From positions 1 through 41,369 of the forward strand of contig NZ_ANAY01000045.1 in NCBI RefSeq assembly GCF_000340965.1: a stretch of DNA of 41,369 nucleotides. Reading direction: 5' to 3'. Under the pieces are notes generated by a model, which had not been told where the DNA came from, made no database searches, and saw only the letters and a program-made list of their open reading frames with translations. Every line of letters starts with the position of its first letter. Within the stretch, counting starts at the first letter, position 1. This document shows positions 7,605 to 15,222 of the stretch, piece after piece. The DNA is from Nocardiopsis kunsanensis DSM 44524 (GTDB taxonomy: Bacteria > Actinomycetota > Actinomycetes > Streptosporangiales > Streptosporangiaceae). The position numbers and the translations under genes were made by a program.

Positions 7605-8084
7605 TCAGTCGTCGGGCACGCAGAGCGCCGTGGCCACCGCCGCGATCCCCTCGCCCCGACCCGTGAGGCCGAGGCCGTCCGAGGTGGTCGCGGAGACGCT
7701 CACAGGCGCGCCCACGACCTCGCCGAGGGCCTGCTCCGCCTCCGCCCTGCGCGGGGCGAACTTGGGCCGGTTGCTGATGATCTGGATCGAGACGTTGCCG
7801 ACCGCGAAACCGGCCGCACGCACGCGGGCGACGGTCTCGGCGAGCAGGGACGCACCGGAGGCGCCCTTCCAGCGGGGATCGGACGTACCGAAGTTGGATC
7901 CGAGGTCGCCCAACCCGCATGCGGACAACAGGGCATCGCAGGCGGCATGGGCAGCCACGTCGCCGTCGGAATGGCCACTGACACCATCTTCTCCCGGCCA
8001 TTCCAGGCCGGCGAGAAAAAGGGCGTGGTCAGGAGAAAAAGGATGGACGTCGGTCCCGACACCCACCCTGGGAATTCGTGTCAT
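7605..8084 (-). CDS. ispF: 2-C-methyl-D-erythritol 2,4-cyclodiphosphate synthase
   Basis: A 159-residue enzyme of the MEP isoprenoid pathway; it converts CDP-methylerythritol 2-phosphate to the cyclodiphosphate with loss of CMP. The start ATG 8084 gives MTRIPRVGVGTDVHPF, the family's normal N-terminus; an upstream in-frame GTG at 8102 is less likely. Metal ligands Asp12 and His14 (TDVH) and His46 (GHSDGDVAAHA) are present, as are GSNFGTSDPRW and the C-terminal ATTSDGLGLTGRGEGIAA. Length is normal. In most actinobacteria ispD lies immediately upstream, between carD and ispF. Here only about 250 non-coding bases separate them. Confidence 0.95.
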   Translation of the reverse strand: MTRIPRVGVGTDVHPFSPDHALFLAGLEWPGEDGVSGHSDGDVAAHAACDALLSACGLGDLGSNFGTSDPRWKGASGASLLAETVARVRAAGFAVGNVSIQIISNRPKFAPRRAEAEQALGEVVGAPVSVSATTSDGLGLTGRGEGIAAVATALCVPDD

Positions 8085-8332
8085 GAAGAAGTGATATTCC
8101 ACAATCGCGCCCCGGCCGGCCCAACGACCGAATACCGGGGCGGCGATCAGTTCGCCTGTGGGTCTCCAGGGTCTGTTCGGTGGGTGCCTTCCGTCGCGAG
8201 CAGCGTATCCAGTGGTGCCATCGCAAGACCGAAGAAGGAACCGGCCTGGATGTGCCGTTGACTGACGAGAACGCAGCGAGAGTGCCGCTGGGGCGCCGCG
8301 CAGCAGGTAACTCGGTGTCCACCAAACAGGCC

Positions 8333-8815
8333 CTAGGTGGTGAGGACCTCGTCGAGGAGGGCTTCGGCCTTGTCCTCGTTGGTCTTCTCAGCGAGCGCGA
8401 GCTCGCTGACGAGGATCTGGCGGGCCTTCGCGAGCATGCGCTTCTCCCCGGCGGAGAGACCGCGCTCCTTGTCCCGGCGCCAGAGGTCACGGACGACCTC
8501 GGCGACCTTGTTGACGTCGCCCGACGCCAACTTCTCCAGATTCGCCTTGTAGCGCCTGGACCAGTTCGTAGGCTCTTCGGTGTGCGGAGCCCGCAGCACC
8601 TCGAAGACCTTGTCCAGGCCGTCCTGCCCCACCACGTCGCGAACGCCGACTTCCTGGGCGTTCTCAGCGGGCACACGCACCGTCAGATCGCCCTTGTCAA
8701 CCCTCAGAACGAGGTAGGTTCTGTCCTCGCCCTTAATAGTGCGAGTTTCGATCGCTTCGATGCGAGCAGCCCCATGATGGGGGTAGACAACAGTGTCGCC
8801 GACCTTGAAAGCCAT
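8333..8815 (-). CDS. carD: CarD-family RNA polymerase-binding regulator
   Basis: A 160-residue protein from ATG 8815 with AAGGGG upstream. Residues 1 to about 60 are the Tudor-like RNAP-interacting domain (MAFKVGDTVVYPHHGAARIEAIETRTIKG starts the family signature). The rest is the helical DNA-binding domain (NWSRRYKANLEKLASGDVNKVAEVVRDLWRRD). A Trp in the C-terminal domain (NWSRRYK) corresponds to the residue that wedges into the -10 upstream edge in mycobacterial CarD. CarD binds the RNAP beta subunit and stabilises open complexes, especially at rRNA promoters. It is encoded next to ispF. Confidence 0.96.
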   Translation of the reverse strand: MAFKVGDTVVYPHHGAARIEAIETRTIKGEDRTYLVLRVDKGDLTVRVPAENAQEVGVRDVVGQDGLDKVFEVLRAPHTEEPTNWSRRYKANLEKLASGDVNKVAEVVRDLWRRDKERGLSAGEKRMLAKARQILVSELALAEKTNEDKAEALLDEVLTT

Positions 8816-8956
8816 GTGACAGGTACCCCTTCCGCTAGCACAAGGATACCACGAATCCGTGACTTAACGTACCTATTAGGTTTGTGAAGTTGCAGGTCAG
8901 GCCACACATTTCGAGGCTTGACAAAGTATACCCGAAGGTTACGACGTGCCTGGTCG

Positions 8957-8976
8957 GAGAGGCGCGGAGGCCTCTC
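8957..8976 (-). terminator. Weak hairpin between phoU and carD
   Basis: GAGAGG, eight-base loop, CCTCTC. It lies 68 bases past the phoU stop on the minus strand and has no U-tract. It may reduce read-through from phoU into carD. Confidence 0.25.
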
Positions 8977-9043
8977 GGCCCCCGCACTCGAGGAGATTCC
9001 GAACCGCCGCGACACGCCGAACGCGGTCCGTCCGAGAGACGCC

Positions 9044-9706
9044 TCACGCGTCCGGCTCGTAGTCCTCACGCCGGTCCCCCGTGACCATGTAGACGAGGTT
9101 GTCGGCCACGTGCACCGCGTGGTCACCGAAGCGTTCGTAGAACCGCCCGACCAACGTTGCGTCCATCGTGGCCTCCACTCCGTACTCCCAACCGGGCGCG
9201 AGGATACGCTCCAGGAGTTTGCGGCGCAGGCGGTCCATCCTGTCGTCGTCCTTGTCCAGCTCCCAGGCGGTGTCGGGGTCCTTCTCCGAGATGACCTCAC
9301 CCGCCTTGGTGACCAGCATCTCGGCCTGGTGCCCCATCTCGAGCACGATCGAACGGAGCGGCTTGGGGATCGCCGAGTCGGGGTGGCGCCGGCGGGCGAT
9401 CTTGGCCAGGTGGACGGCGTGGTCGCCCATGCGCTCCAGATCGCCCCGCATGTACAGCGACGTGATGATGAGGCGCAGGTCGGAGGCGACCGGCTGCTGG
9501 CGGGCCATGAGACTGAAGGCGGTGTGCTCGATCTCCTGGTCCAGACGGTTGATCTCCTCGTCACCGGAGATGACCTCCTGGGCCGCGTTGAGGTCGCTGT
9601 CGAGCAGCGCTGTGGTCGCTCGGGCCACTGCATGCCTGGCCAGCCTCGTCATCTCGATGAGGCGTTCGCTCAGGCTGTCCAGGCCCTCGTGGTAGGTATC
9701 GCGCAT
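9044..9706 (-). CDS. phoU: Phosphate signalling regulator PhoU
   Basis: A 220-residue protein made of two repeated three-helix bundles. Each has a PhoU metal-binding-type motif: RGDLERMGDHAVHLAKIA in the first half and YERFGDHAVHVADNLVYM in the second. PhoU links the Pst phosphate transporter to the PhoR-type kinase and damps Pho signalling when phosphate is plentiful. ATG 9706 has GGGAG upstream. The gene is divergent from senX3-regX3, with a PHO-box-like direct repeat in the 123-base gap. Pst genes are not in this window. Confidence 0.96.
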   Translation of the reverse strand: MRDTYHEGLDSLSERLIEMTRLARHAVARATTALLDSDLNAAQEVISGDEEINRLDQEIEHTAFSLMARQQPVASDLRLIITSLYMRGDLERMGDHAVHLAKIARRRHPDSAIPKPLRSIVLEMGHQAEMLVTKAGEVISEKDPDTAWELDKDDDRMDRLRRKLLERILAPGWEYGVEATMDATLVGRFYERFGDHAVHVADNLVYMVTGDRREDYEPDA

Positions 9707-9747
9707 GAGTCAATGCTCCCAGTGCTCATTCGAAGTGTCGGCCAAGG

Positions 9748-9769
9748 TTCGGTGAACGATCGGCGAACC
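9748..9769 (-). promoter_or_regulatory. PHO box (PhoP/RegX3 direct repeats)
   Basis: On the minus strand two consecutive 11-base units, GGTTCGCCGAT and CGTTCACCGAA, match the Streptomyces DRu consensus (G/T-TTCACC-N4). A degenerate third unit, CCTTGGCCGAC, follows at 9747-9737. The box lies between phoU and senX3, the position where PhoP activates both promoters in Streptomyces. Confidence 0.65.
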
Positions 9770-9817
9770 TACGACGTGCCGGATGCCCTGACCGGGTAAA
9801 GCCTCACCTCGCACGTT

Positions 9818-9823
9818 TACGAT
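9818..9823 (+). promoter_or_regulatory. Candidate -10 for leaderless senX3
   Basis: TACGAT ends six bases before the GTG start at 9830, and no Shine-Dalgarno sequence is seen. A missing -35 is usual for Pho-activated promoters, where the PHO box takes its place. Confidence 0.4.
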
Positions 9824-9829
9824 CGAATC

Positions 9830-11038
9830 GTGCAAGGGGAACTTCTCGCCGCGGTGGCGGGCATCATCGGACTCGTGCTCGGCGTCGTCGTCGGCGCCGT
9901 GGTCAGCTCCGTGATCAGAGCCAACGGCCGTTCCGGCCCGGGCCGCGGCAACAGGCAAACGGCCGAACAACGCCGGGACGGCACCACACTTCCGCCGGGT
10001 ATCGCCGAGGTCCTGGCGGCTCTGCCCTCCTCCGCCGTGGTCCTGGACTCGGCCGACCGGGTACTGCGGGCCTCCTCGGCCGCGCGTGCGTTCGGTATCG
10101 TGCGGGGCGAGGAACTGGTCATCAGCGAGCTGCTGGCCCTGGCCCGGCAGGTACGCCGCGACGGTGTGATCAGGGAGACCGACATCGAGGTGGCGGTCCG
10201 CAAGTTCGGTCCGGACGCGACCTCGTTCGCCGTGCGTGTGGCCCCGCTCGGCGGTACGGGTCTGGTGCTGGTACTGGCCGAGGACCAGACCGAGCACCGG
10301 CGGCTGGAAGCAGTGCGGCGTGATTTCGTCGCCAACATCTCGCACGAGTTGAAGACCCCTGTGGGCGCTCTGTCCTTGCTGGCGGAAACCGTACAGGACG
10401 CCAGTGACGATCCCGAGGCCGTCCGCCGTTTCACCGAGCGTATGCAGACCGAGGCCAACCGTCTCACAGCGGTCATCCAGGACCTCATCACGCTCTCCCG
10501 CATCCAGGGTGCCGAACCCATGGCCGAGCCCGCACCCGTGGATCTCAACGCCATCGTGGAGGAAGCACTGGACACGGTGCGCATGCCGGCCGACGCCAAG
10601 GGCATCGACCTGGTCGGCAGCGGCGCCGAAGGGATCACGGTCATGGGCGACGAGAGCCTGCTCGGCACCGCGCTGCGCAACCTCGTCTCCAACGCCGTGG
10701 CCTACAGCCCCAAGAACACCCGGGTCGCGGTCTCGGTTGGGCGCTCGAGCTCCTCGGTCGACATCAGCGTCGCCGACCAGGGCATAGGCATACCGCAGCA
10801 GGACCTCGAACGGATCTTCGAGCGGTTCTACCGGGTGGACGCCGCTCGGAGCCGGGCCACCGGGGGCACCGGTCTGGGCCTGGCCATCGTCAAACACATC
10901 ATGACCCATCACCGTGGAGAAGTGACCGTGTGGAGCAAGGAGGGGTCGGGCTCGACGTTCACCCTGCGTCTGCCCAGGCCCGAGGCCGGAGGGTATGGCA
11001 CCCGCCGAAACACCGACCGTCAGGAGGCGGCCCTGTGA
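9830..11038 (+). CDS. senX3: Phosphate-sensing histidine kinase (SenX3/PhoR type)
   Basis: A 402-residue kinase. One N-terminal membrane helix (residues about 7-28, LAAVAGIIGLVLGVVVGAVVSSVI) with no extracellular sensor is followed by a PAS-like domain (about 58-155). The HisKA domain has phosphoacceptor His172 in FVANISHELKTPVGALSLL, and the HATPase domain shows the N box NAVAYSPKN, DQGIGIP, FERFYRVD and GGTGLGLAIVKHI. The short membrane anchor and PAS domain match SenX3 and Streptomyces PhoR. It overlaps regX3 by four bases (GTGA), so the pair is translationally coupled. It probably responds to PhoU and Pst status, not directly to phosphate. Confidence 0.93.
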   Translation: MQGELLAAVAGIIGLVLGVVVGAVVSSVIRANGRSGPGRGNRQTAEQRRDGTTLPPGIAEVLAALPSSAVVLDSADRVLRASSAARAFGIVRGEELVISELLALARQVRRDGVIRETDIEVAVRKFGPDATSFAVRVAPLGGTGLVLVLAEDQTEHRRLEAVRRDFVANISHELKTPVGALSLLAETVQDASDDPEAVRRFTERMQTEANRLTAVIQDLITLSRIQGAEPMAEPAPVDLNAIVEEALDTVRMPADAKGIDLVGSGAEGITVMGDESLLGTALRNLVSNAVAYSPKNTRVAVSVGRSSSSVDISVADQGIGIPQQDLERIFERFYRVDAARSRATGGTGLGLAIVKHIMTHHRGEVTVWSKEGSGSTFTLRLPRPEAGGYGTRRNTDRQEAAL

Positions 11039-11733
11039 CGCGCGTACTCGTTGTCGAGGACGAGGAATCCTACAGCGACGCTCTGTCGTACATGCTGCGC
11101 AAGGAAGGTTTCGAGGTCGTCGTGGCCCCGACGGGGAACGTGGCCCTGGAGACCTTCGACCGCACCGGCGCGGATCTCGTCCTGCTCGACCTGATGCTTC
11201 CGGGGCTGTCCGGCACCGAGGTGTGCCGTGCCCTGCGGCAGAAGTCGAACGTCCCCGTGATCATGCTGACCGCCAAGGACTCCGAGATCGACAAGGTCGT
11301 GGGCCTGGAGCTGGGCGCCGACGACTACGTCACCAAGCCGTTCTCCTCCCGTGAACTGGTGGCCCGTATCCGTGCCGTACTGCGCCGCCGGGGCGAGGAG
11401 GACGTCCCGTTGCCCGCCGCGTTGGAGGCCGGTCCGGTGCGTATGGACGTGGAGCGCCACGTGGTGACCGTGCGCGGCGAGGACGTCCAGCTCCCGCTGA
11501 AGGAGTTCGAGCTGCTGGAGGTGCTCCTGCGCAACGCCGGGCGGGTGCTCACCCGGATGCAGCTCATCGACCGGGTGTGGGGCGCCGACTACGTCGGTGA
11601 CACCAAGACCCTCGACGTGCACGTCAAGCGGCTGCGCGCCAAGATCGAGGACGATCCCTCCCACCCGCGCTACATCGTCACCGTGCGCGGTCTGGGTTAC
11701 AAGTTCGAACCGGTCACGGTCGAGGCGAACTGA
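11035..11733 (+). CDS. regX3: Response regulator (RegX3/PhoP type)
   Basis: A 232-residue OmpR-family regulator. The start GTG 11035 lies inside the senX3 stop (GTGA), giving TRVLVVEDEESY. The receiver domain has the acidic pair at residues 8-10, phosphoacceptor Asp52 (LVLLDLMLPGLSG), Thr79 (MLTAKD) and Lys101 (DDYVTKPF). The C-terminal winged helix contains LPLKEFELLEVLLRNAGRVLTRMQLIDRVWG, TLDVHVKRLRAKIE and VRGLGYKFE. It should bind PHO boxes such as that at 9748-9769 and control the phosphate-starvation regulon, including its own operon and phoU. The longer frame upstream is only senX3 in another phase. Confidence 0.94.
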   Translation: MTRVLVVEDEESYSDALSYMLRKEGFEVVVAPTGNVALETFDRTGADLVLLDLMLPGLSGTEVCRALRQKSNVPVIMLTAKDSEIDKVVGLELGADDYVTKPFSSRELVARIRAVLRRRGEEDVPLPAALEAGPVRMDVERHVVTVRGEDVQLPLKEFELLEVLLRNAGRVLTRMQLIDRVWGADYVGDTKTLDVHVKRLRAKIEDDPSHPRYIVTVRGLGYKFEPVTVEAN

Positions 11734-11753
11734 GCGCTCACACGCCGCTCGCA

Positions 11754-11781
11754 GCGCCCCGGTCCGCTCCGGACGGGGCGC
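11754..11781 (+). terminator. Hairpin after regX3
   Basis: GCGCCCC (11754-11760) pairs with GGGGCGC (11775-11781) and GTCCG with CGGAC around the loop CTC, with one bulged G. It starts 20 bases after the regX3 stop and lies before convergent dtd. There is no T-run. Confidence 0.5.
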
Positions 11782-11829
11782 TCCGCCGTTCGGCGCCGGG
11801 CGCACTCTGCCCGGCACCGGGGCCGCCTT

Positions 11830-12255
11830 TCAGGCCTCGATGATGACGGTGAAGGGCCCCTCGTTGGTGAGGCCGACCGACATCTGTGCACCGAAGACAC
11901 CGGTGGCGACCTCGGCGCCGAGCTCGCGCAGTTCCTTCACCACCGCATCGACCAGGGGTTCGGCCACCGGCCCGGGTGCGGCCGCCTGCCACGTTGGGCG
12001 CCGGCCCTTGCGGGCGTCGCCGTAGAGAGTGAACTGGCTGACGACCAGGAGCGGGGCCCCGATGTCGGAGCACGACTTCTCGTCCTCCAGGATCCGCAGC
12101 GTCCACAGTTTCTTGGCGATCCTGGCGGCCTCGGCCCCGGTGTCGGTGTGGGTGGCGCCCACGAGGGCCATGAGCCCCGGCCCGGTGATCTCGCCGACGG
12201 TCCGTCCGTCGACGGTCACCGACGCGTGCGAGACCCGTTGTGCGACCGCGCGCAT
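11830..12255 (-). CDS. dtd: D-aminoacyl-tRNA deacylase
   Basis: A 141-residue Dtd-family enzyme that hydrolyses D-amino acids (such as D-Tyr) wrongly attached to tRNA. AGGAGG lies upstream of ATG 12255. The N-terminus MRAVAQRVSHASVTVDG is typical. The chiral-proofreading elements are present: SQFTLYGDARKGRRP and the Gly-cisPro motif in LTNEGPFTV. The gene is 13 bases downstream of the DUF2207 gene on the same strand and is probably its operon partner, though no functional link is known. Confidence 0.95.
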   Translation of the reverse strand: MRAVAQRVSHASVTVDGRTVGEITGPGLMALVGATHTDTGAEAARIAKKLWTLRILEDEKSCSDIGAPLLVVSQFTLYGDARKGRRPTWQAAAPGPVAEPLVDAVVKELRELGAEVATGVFGAQMSVGLTNEGPFTVIIEA

Positions 12256-12268
12256 GTCGTCCTCCTGG

Positions 12269-14110
12269 TCACGAATCGGTCCTGAAGCTGTTGAGGGAGC
12301 GCAGCCGCCGGGTGTTGGTGATGGCGCCGGTGAGGGTCACCAGGAAGGTGCTGACGGAGTCGGCGAGGTCTTCCTCGGGCCGCCATCCCTCCGGACCGGT
12401 GTACCAGTGGAGCCCGTCACCGTCGAGTTCGGTCCGGGTGAGGTCGGTGCCGGCCGCCTGGGCCAGCAGTGCGGCCCAGCGCTCGACGTCGTCGAAGATG
12501 ACGGCGTAGGGCAGGTATCGGGAGAAGAAGACGACGCGCCGGTCGGCCGGTACCTGCGTTGCGCGTTCGCTGAGCAGGTAGTCGCGGAAGCCCATGGTGT
12601 GGGCGTACACGGAGCTGCCGAGACGGGTCTTGGCGGGCATGTACTGGGCGCCGGCGGTGACGGCGGCACCGACGATGACGATGGCGAGCCCGGTGAAGGC
12701 GAACCCGGTGAAGGCCGCGAGTACGCCGGTGAGGAGTACGCCGGCGGCGGTGACGGCCATGCCAACGGTGGTCCACAGTCCGCGCTCCTGGTCGGGTGAG
12801 CGCGCGAACCAGCCCAGGCGGACCATGTCCCGGTAGAGCTGGTCACGGACCCGGTCGATGCGTTCGGGGAAGTGCGGGGCTCTGCGTGCCGAGGCGAGCT
12901 CGGAGAGGGTGACGGTTTCCGCGTCGCCGAAGAGGGCCTCCATGAGGAGTTCCTCGGAAGGCAGGAGGGGCTCGTCGGCTTCGCCGCTCTCGCGCACCAA
13001 GCGCCAGTCGACGAACGTGAAGCGGTGTTGGGGGAGCTCCTCGATGCGCAGGTGCCCGCGGACGGCGAGGTCGAGGACGGTGGCGGTGAGGTCGGCGATG
13101 TCGACGCGTTCGTCGATGAGGGTGCCGATCTGGCCGGGATGCACGTCGTCGGGGGCGTGGAAGCGGGGCAGGGCGCCGGGCCGGTCCTGTACCGGGTCGT
13201 TGTCGCCCGCGGCGGACTCCTTGCGTAGAGCGCGCTCGTCCCGGCCGCGGATGCGCACGAGGGCGACGAGTCCGGCCACGGGCAGTAGTAGCAGGAGCCC
13301 GAAGAGGGTGGCCGTGGTGGGGGTGATGGCGAAGGCCGAGGCCAGGGACCAGCGCCGTTCGAGGTCGGGTGCGGCCTCGGCGGTGCCCTCGGGGTAGGTG
13401 ACGACGATGTCGAGCCGGTCGGTGGGGGCCATGTCGGCCTGGAGGAAGTGGGAGAGGGAGGCGTCCATGCCCATGTCCGAGGCCGTGCAGTACATGGCGC
13501 TGCGGGGTTCGCCGGCCAGGCAGGAGAGCGCTTCGGGCGGCAGGGGCGCTCGGACGGTCACGTCGGTGCTCTCCACGGTGTGGCTGTAGGCTCCCACGGC
13601 GCGCCACTCCAGTTGGATGCCTCCGGTGACCTCGGTGACGGCGCCGGTGACGGTGTAGTCGAGCTGGACCCGGTCGCGGCCGGCGGTGTCCATGCGGACG
13701 AGGAGGGAGGAGCCTTCCTGTTCGGTCTCGACGGGGACGGTGCCTCCGTCGGGGTCGACCGCGCGGACACGGTCGATCCCGAAGCGGCGGTCGTACTCCT
13801 CGTCGTAGAGCATCACCGTGGTCAGCGCGCGGCTGAAGGTCTCCGGTGCCTCGCCGTCGAACGCGATGGTCTCCTGTGCCCTGAGCACGCCGTCGTCGTC
13901 GAGTTCGAGCTGGATGTCGTTGGTGATGAGGGGCCCCTGGTCGGCACTTCTCGGGGTGTTCCCCGATATTGTGGGACTCGTCGCGGCCGCGGCCTCGGCC
14001 CGGGGCGTTCCCCCTGCCCCGCCGATAAGCGCAGCCGTGACCAGCGAACACAGCACGATCAGGGCGGTCGCGCCCGCGACCGCCCGACGCCAGGAGTCGA
14101 CCCACCACAT
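12269..14110 (-). CDS. DUF2207 membrane protein
   Basis: A 613-residue envelope protein. Residues about 9-32 are a signal anchor. Residues about 55-250 are an extracytoplasmic beta-rich domain typical of DUF2207 (ITNDIQLELDDDGVLRAQETIAFDG, FSRALTTVMLYDEEYDRRFGI). A membrane helix near 265-285 (TTATLFGLLLLLPVAGLVALVRI) leads to a cytoplasmic part with a winged-helix look (IADLTATVLDLAVRGHLRIEE). Then come two close membrane helices (about 455-500) and an oxidoreductase-free C-terminal domain (MGFRDYLLSERATQ, FFSRYLPYAVIFDDVERWA) common to the family. The function of DUF2207 is not established. There is no Shine-Dalgarno sequence at ATG 14110; a TAGGCT hexamer lies eight bases upstream. Confidence 0.88.
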   Translation of the reverse strand: MWWVDSWRRAVAGATALIVLCSLVTAALIGGAGGTPRAEAAAATSPTISGNTPRSADQGPLITNDIQLELDDDGVLRAQETIAFDGEAPETFSRALTTVMLYDEEYDRRFGIDRVRAVDPDGGTVPVETEQEGSSLLVRMDTAGRDRVQLDYTVTGAVTEVTGGIQLEWRAVGAYSHTVESTDVTVRAPLPPEALSCLAGEPRSAMYCTASDMGMDASLSHFLQADMAPTDRLDIVVTYPEGTAEAAPDLERRWSLASAFAITPTTATLFGLLLLLPVAGLVALVRIRGRDERALRKESAAGDNDPVQDRPGALPRFHAPDDVHPGQIGTLIDERVDIADLTATVLDLAVRGHLRIEELPQHRFTFVDWRLVRESGEADEPLLPSEELLMEALFGDAETVTLSELASARRAPHFPERIDRVRDQLYRDMVRLGWFARSPDQERGLWTTVGMAVTAAGVLLTGVLAAFTGFAFTGLAIVIVGAAVTAGAQYMPAKTRLGSSVYAHTMGFRDYLLSERATQVPADRRVVFFSRYLPYAVIFDDVERWAALLAQAAGTDLTRTELDGDGLHWYTGPEGWRPEEDLADSVSTFLVTLTGAITNTRRLRSLNSFRTDS

Positions 14111-14118
14111 GACGCGAG

Positions 14119-14124
14119 AGCCTA
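14119..14124 (-). promoter_or_regulatory. Candidate -10 of the DUF2207-dtd operon
   Basis: TAGGCT on the minus strand, eight bases before ATG 14110, with no ribosome binding site between. This is consistent with a leaderless transcript; no -35 is evident. Confidence 0.3.
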
Positions 14125-14200
14125 TCCGGTCACTTTGTGTGTCTCTGCCCGGGGTGTGCGCGTCGGGCGCAGGTCACCCCTCGTGTGTGGGGGGCGTGGA

Positions 14201-15163
14201 GTGAGATCGCGGCCCCTGCCCGACGCGGGGGTCTGGGCCGAGCGTCCCGGGCTCCTCCAGCGGATGGGCCTGGGGACGGCGTTGACTCTGGGTACCGGAC
14301 TCGCGGCAGTGGGTGCCACGGGCTTCCTCGCGATCTCGTCGGCGTTCCCGCCGGGTGGGCACGACTGGTCCGACCCCGGATTCACCACAGTCGGGGGCCC
14401 GCCCCCGGACGGGGCCGTCACAGCGGAGTCGACGGCCGGTTCAGACGGCGAAGGGCACGGGGAGGACCCTCTGGGGGACAACCCGCTGTACCGGGTCGGC
14501 GAGCTGGGTGAGGTCACGTGTACTGCACCGGAGCTGGACGAGTCCGACCCGGAATCGATGGAGGGGTTCGCGCACTCCATCGCCGACTGTCTGGACGCCG
14601 CGTGGTCGGACTACTTCGAGGAGGCCGGGCTCGAGTTCTCCTCACCCAACCGCGTGTACTGGCACGCGCCCGGGCACAGCCCGTGCGGCCCGTTCCCCAG
14701 CGAGGGCACGGCGGCGTTCTACTGTGGGGCGAACGAGGGCCTGTACGTGGGGGTGGAGGACATCGTGGAGGCGTCCGCCGGCAACGACGAACCGGAGGCG
14801 TACACGTTCCTGCTCAGCCACGAGTACGGGCACCACGTGCAGGGGCAGTCCGGGATGCTGGCTGAGCTGCACAGTGCCCGTGCCGGGGCGAGTGAGGACG
14901 GCGGGGACGAGCTGACCAGGCGCAACGAGCTCCAGGCCAACTGTCTGGGCGGGGTGTTCCTGGGGGCCTCGGGTGACGCGCTCGGGCACGGTCGATCGGA
15001 GCAGCAGAATATCCTCGACGACGTCGAACGCCGTAGCGACAGCGGCGGCGCACACACGCACGGTTCACAGGAGAACGGGATCCTGTGGACCCTCCACGGC
15101 ATGGACCGGTTGAATCCGGCCTCCTGCAACACGTGGGTGGCCGACGAGCCGCTGGTGCGGTGA
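14201..15163 (+). CDS. Neutral zinc metallopeptidase (YpfJ family), copy 1
   Basis: A 320-residue protein. GTG 14201 was chosen for the GGGGGG at 14189-14194. A membrane anchor at residues about 24-49 and a Gly/Asp-rich linker lead to a PF04228-type peptidase domain exposed outside the cell. The zinc motif is HEYGH (207-211) in FLLSHEYGHHVQGQSGML, and the third ligand is probably the Glu of RRNELQANC. Cysteines at 107, 130, 162 and 175, and in QANC and ASCNTW, suggest disulfides. The substrate is unknown. It is followed 59 bases later by a clear paralogue with the same Cys pattern, so the pair arose by tandem duplication. Confidence 0.88.
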   Translation: MRSRPLPDAGVWAERPGLLQRMGLGTALTLGTGLAAVGATGFLAISSAFPPGGHDWSDPGFTTVGGPPPDGAVTAESTAGSDGEGHGEDPLGDNPLYRVGELGEVTCTAPELDESDPESMEGFAHSIADCLDAAWSDYFEEAGLEFSSPNRVYWHAPGHSPCGPFPSEGTAAFYCGANEGLYVGVEDIVEASAGNDEPEAYTFLLSHEYGHHVQGQSGMLAELHSARAGASEDGGDELTRRNELQANCLGGVFLGASGDALGHGRSEQQNILDDVERRSDSGGAHTHGSQENGILWTLHGMDRLNPASCNTWVADEPLVR

Positions 15164-15222
15164 GTCGGGCCGAGGGCCGCAACTGCCTCCCCTGCGGCCG
15201 GAGACGGTGACGGTGACAACAG

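Noticed and set aside
8103..8332. Possible ispD remnant between carD and ispF
   Set aside because: None of the frames shows IspD motifs, and the space is too short for the gene.
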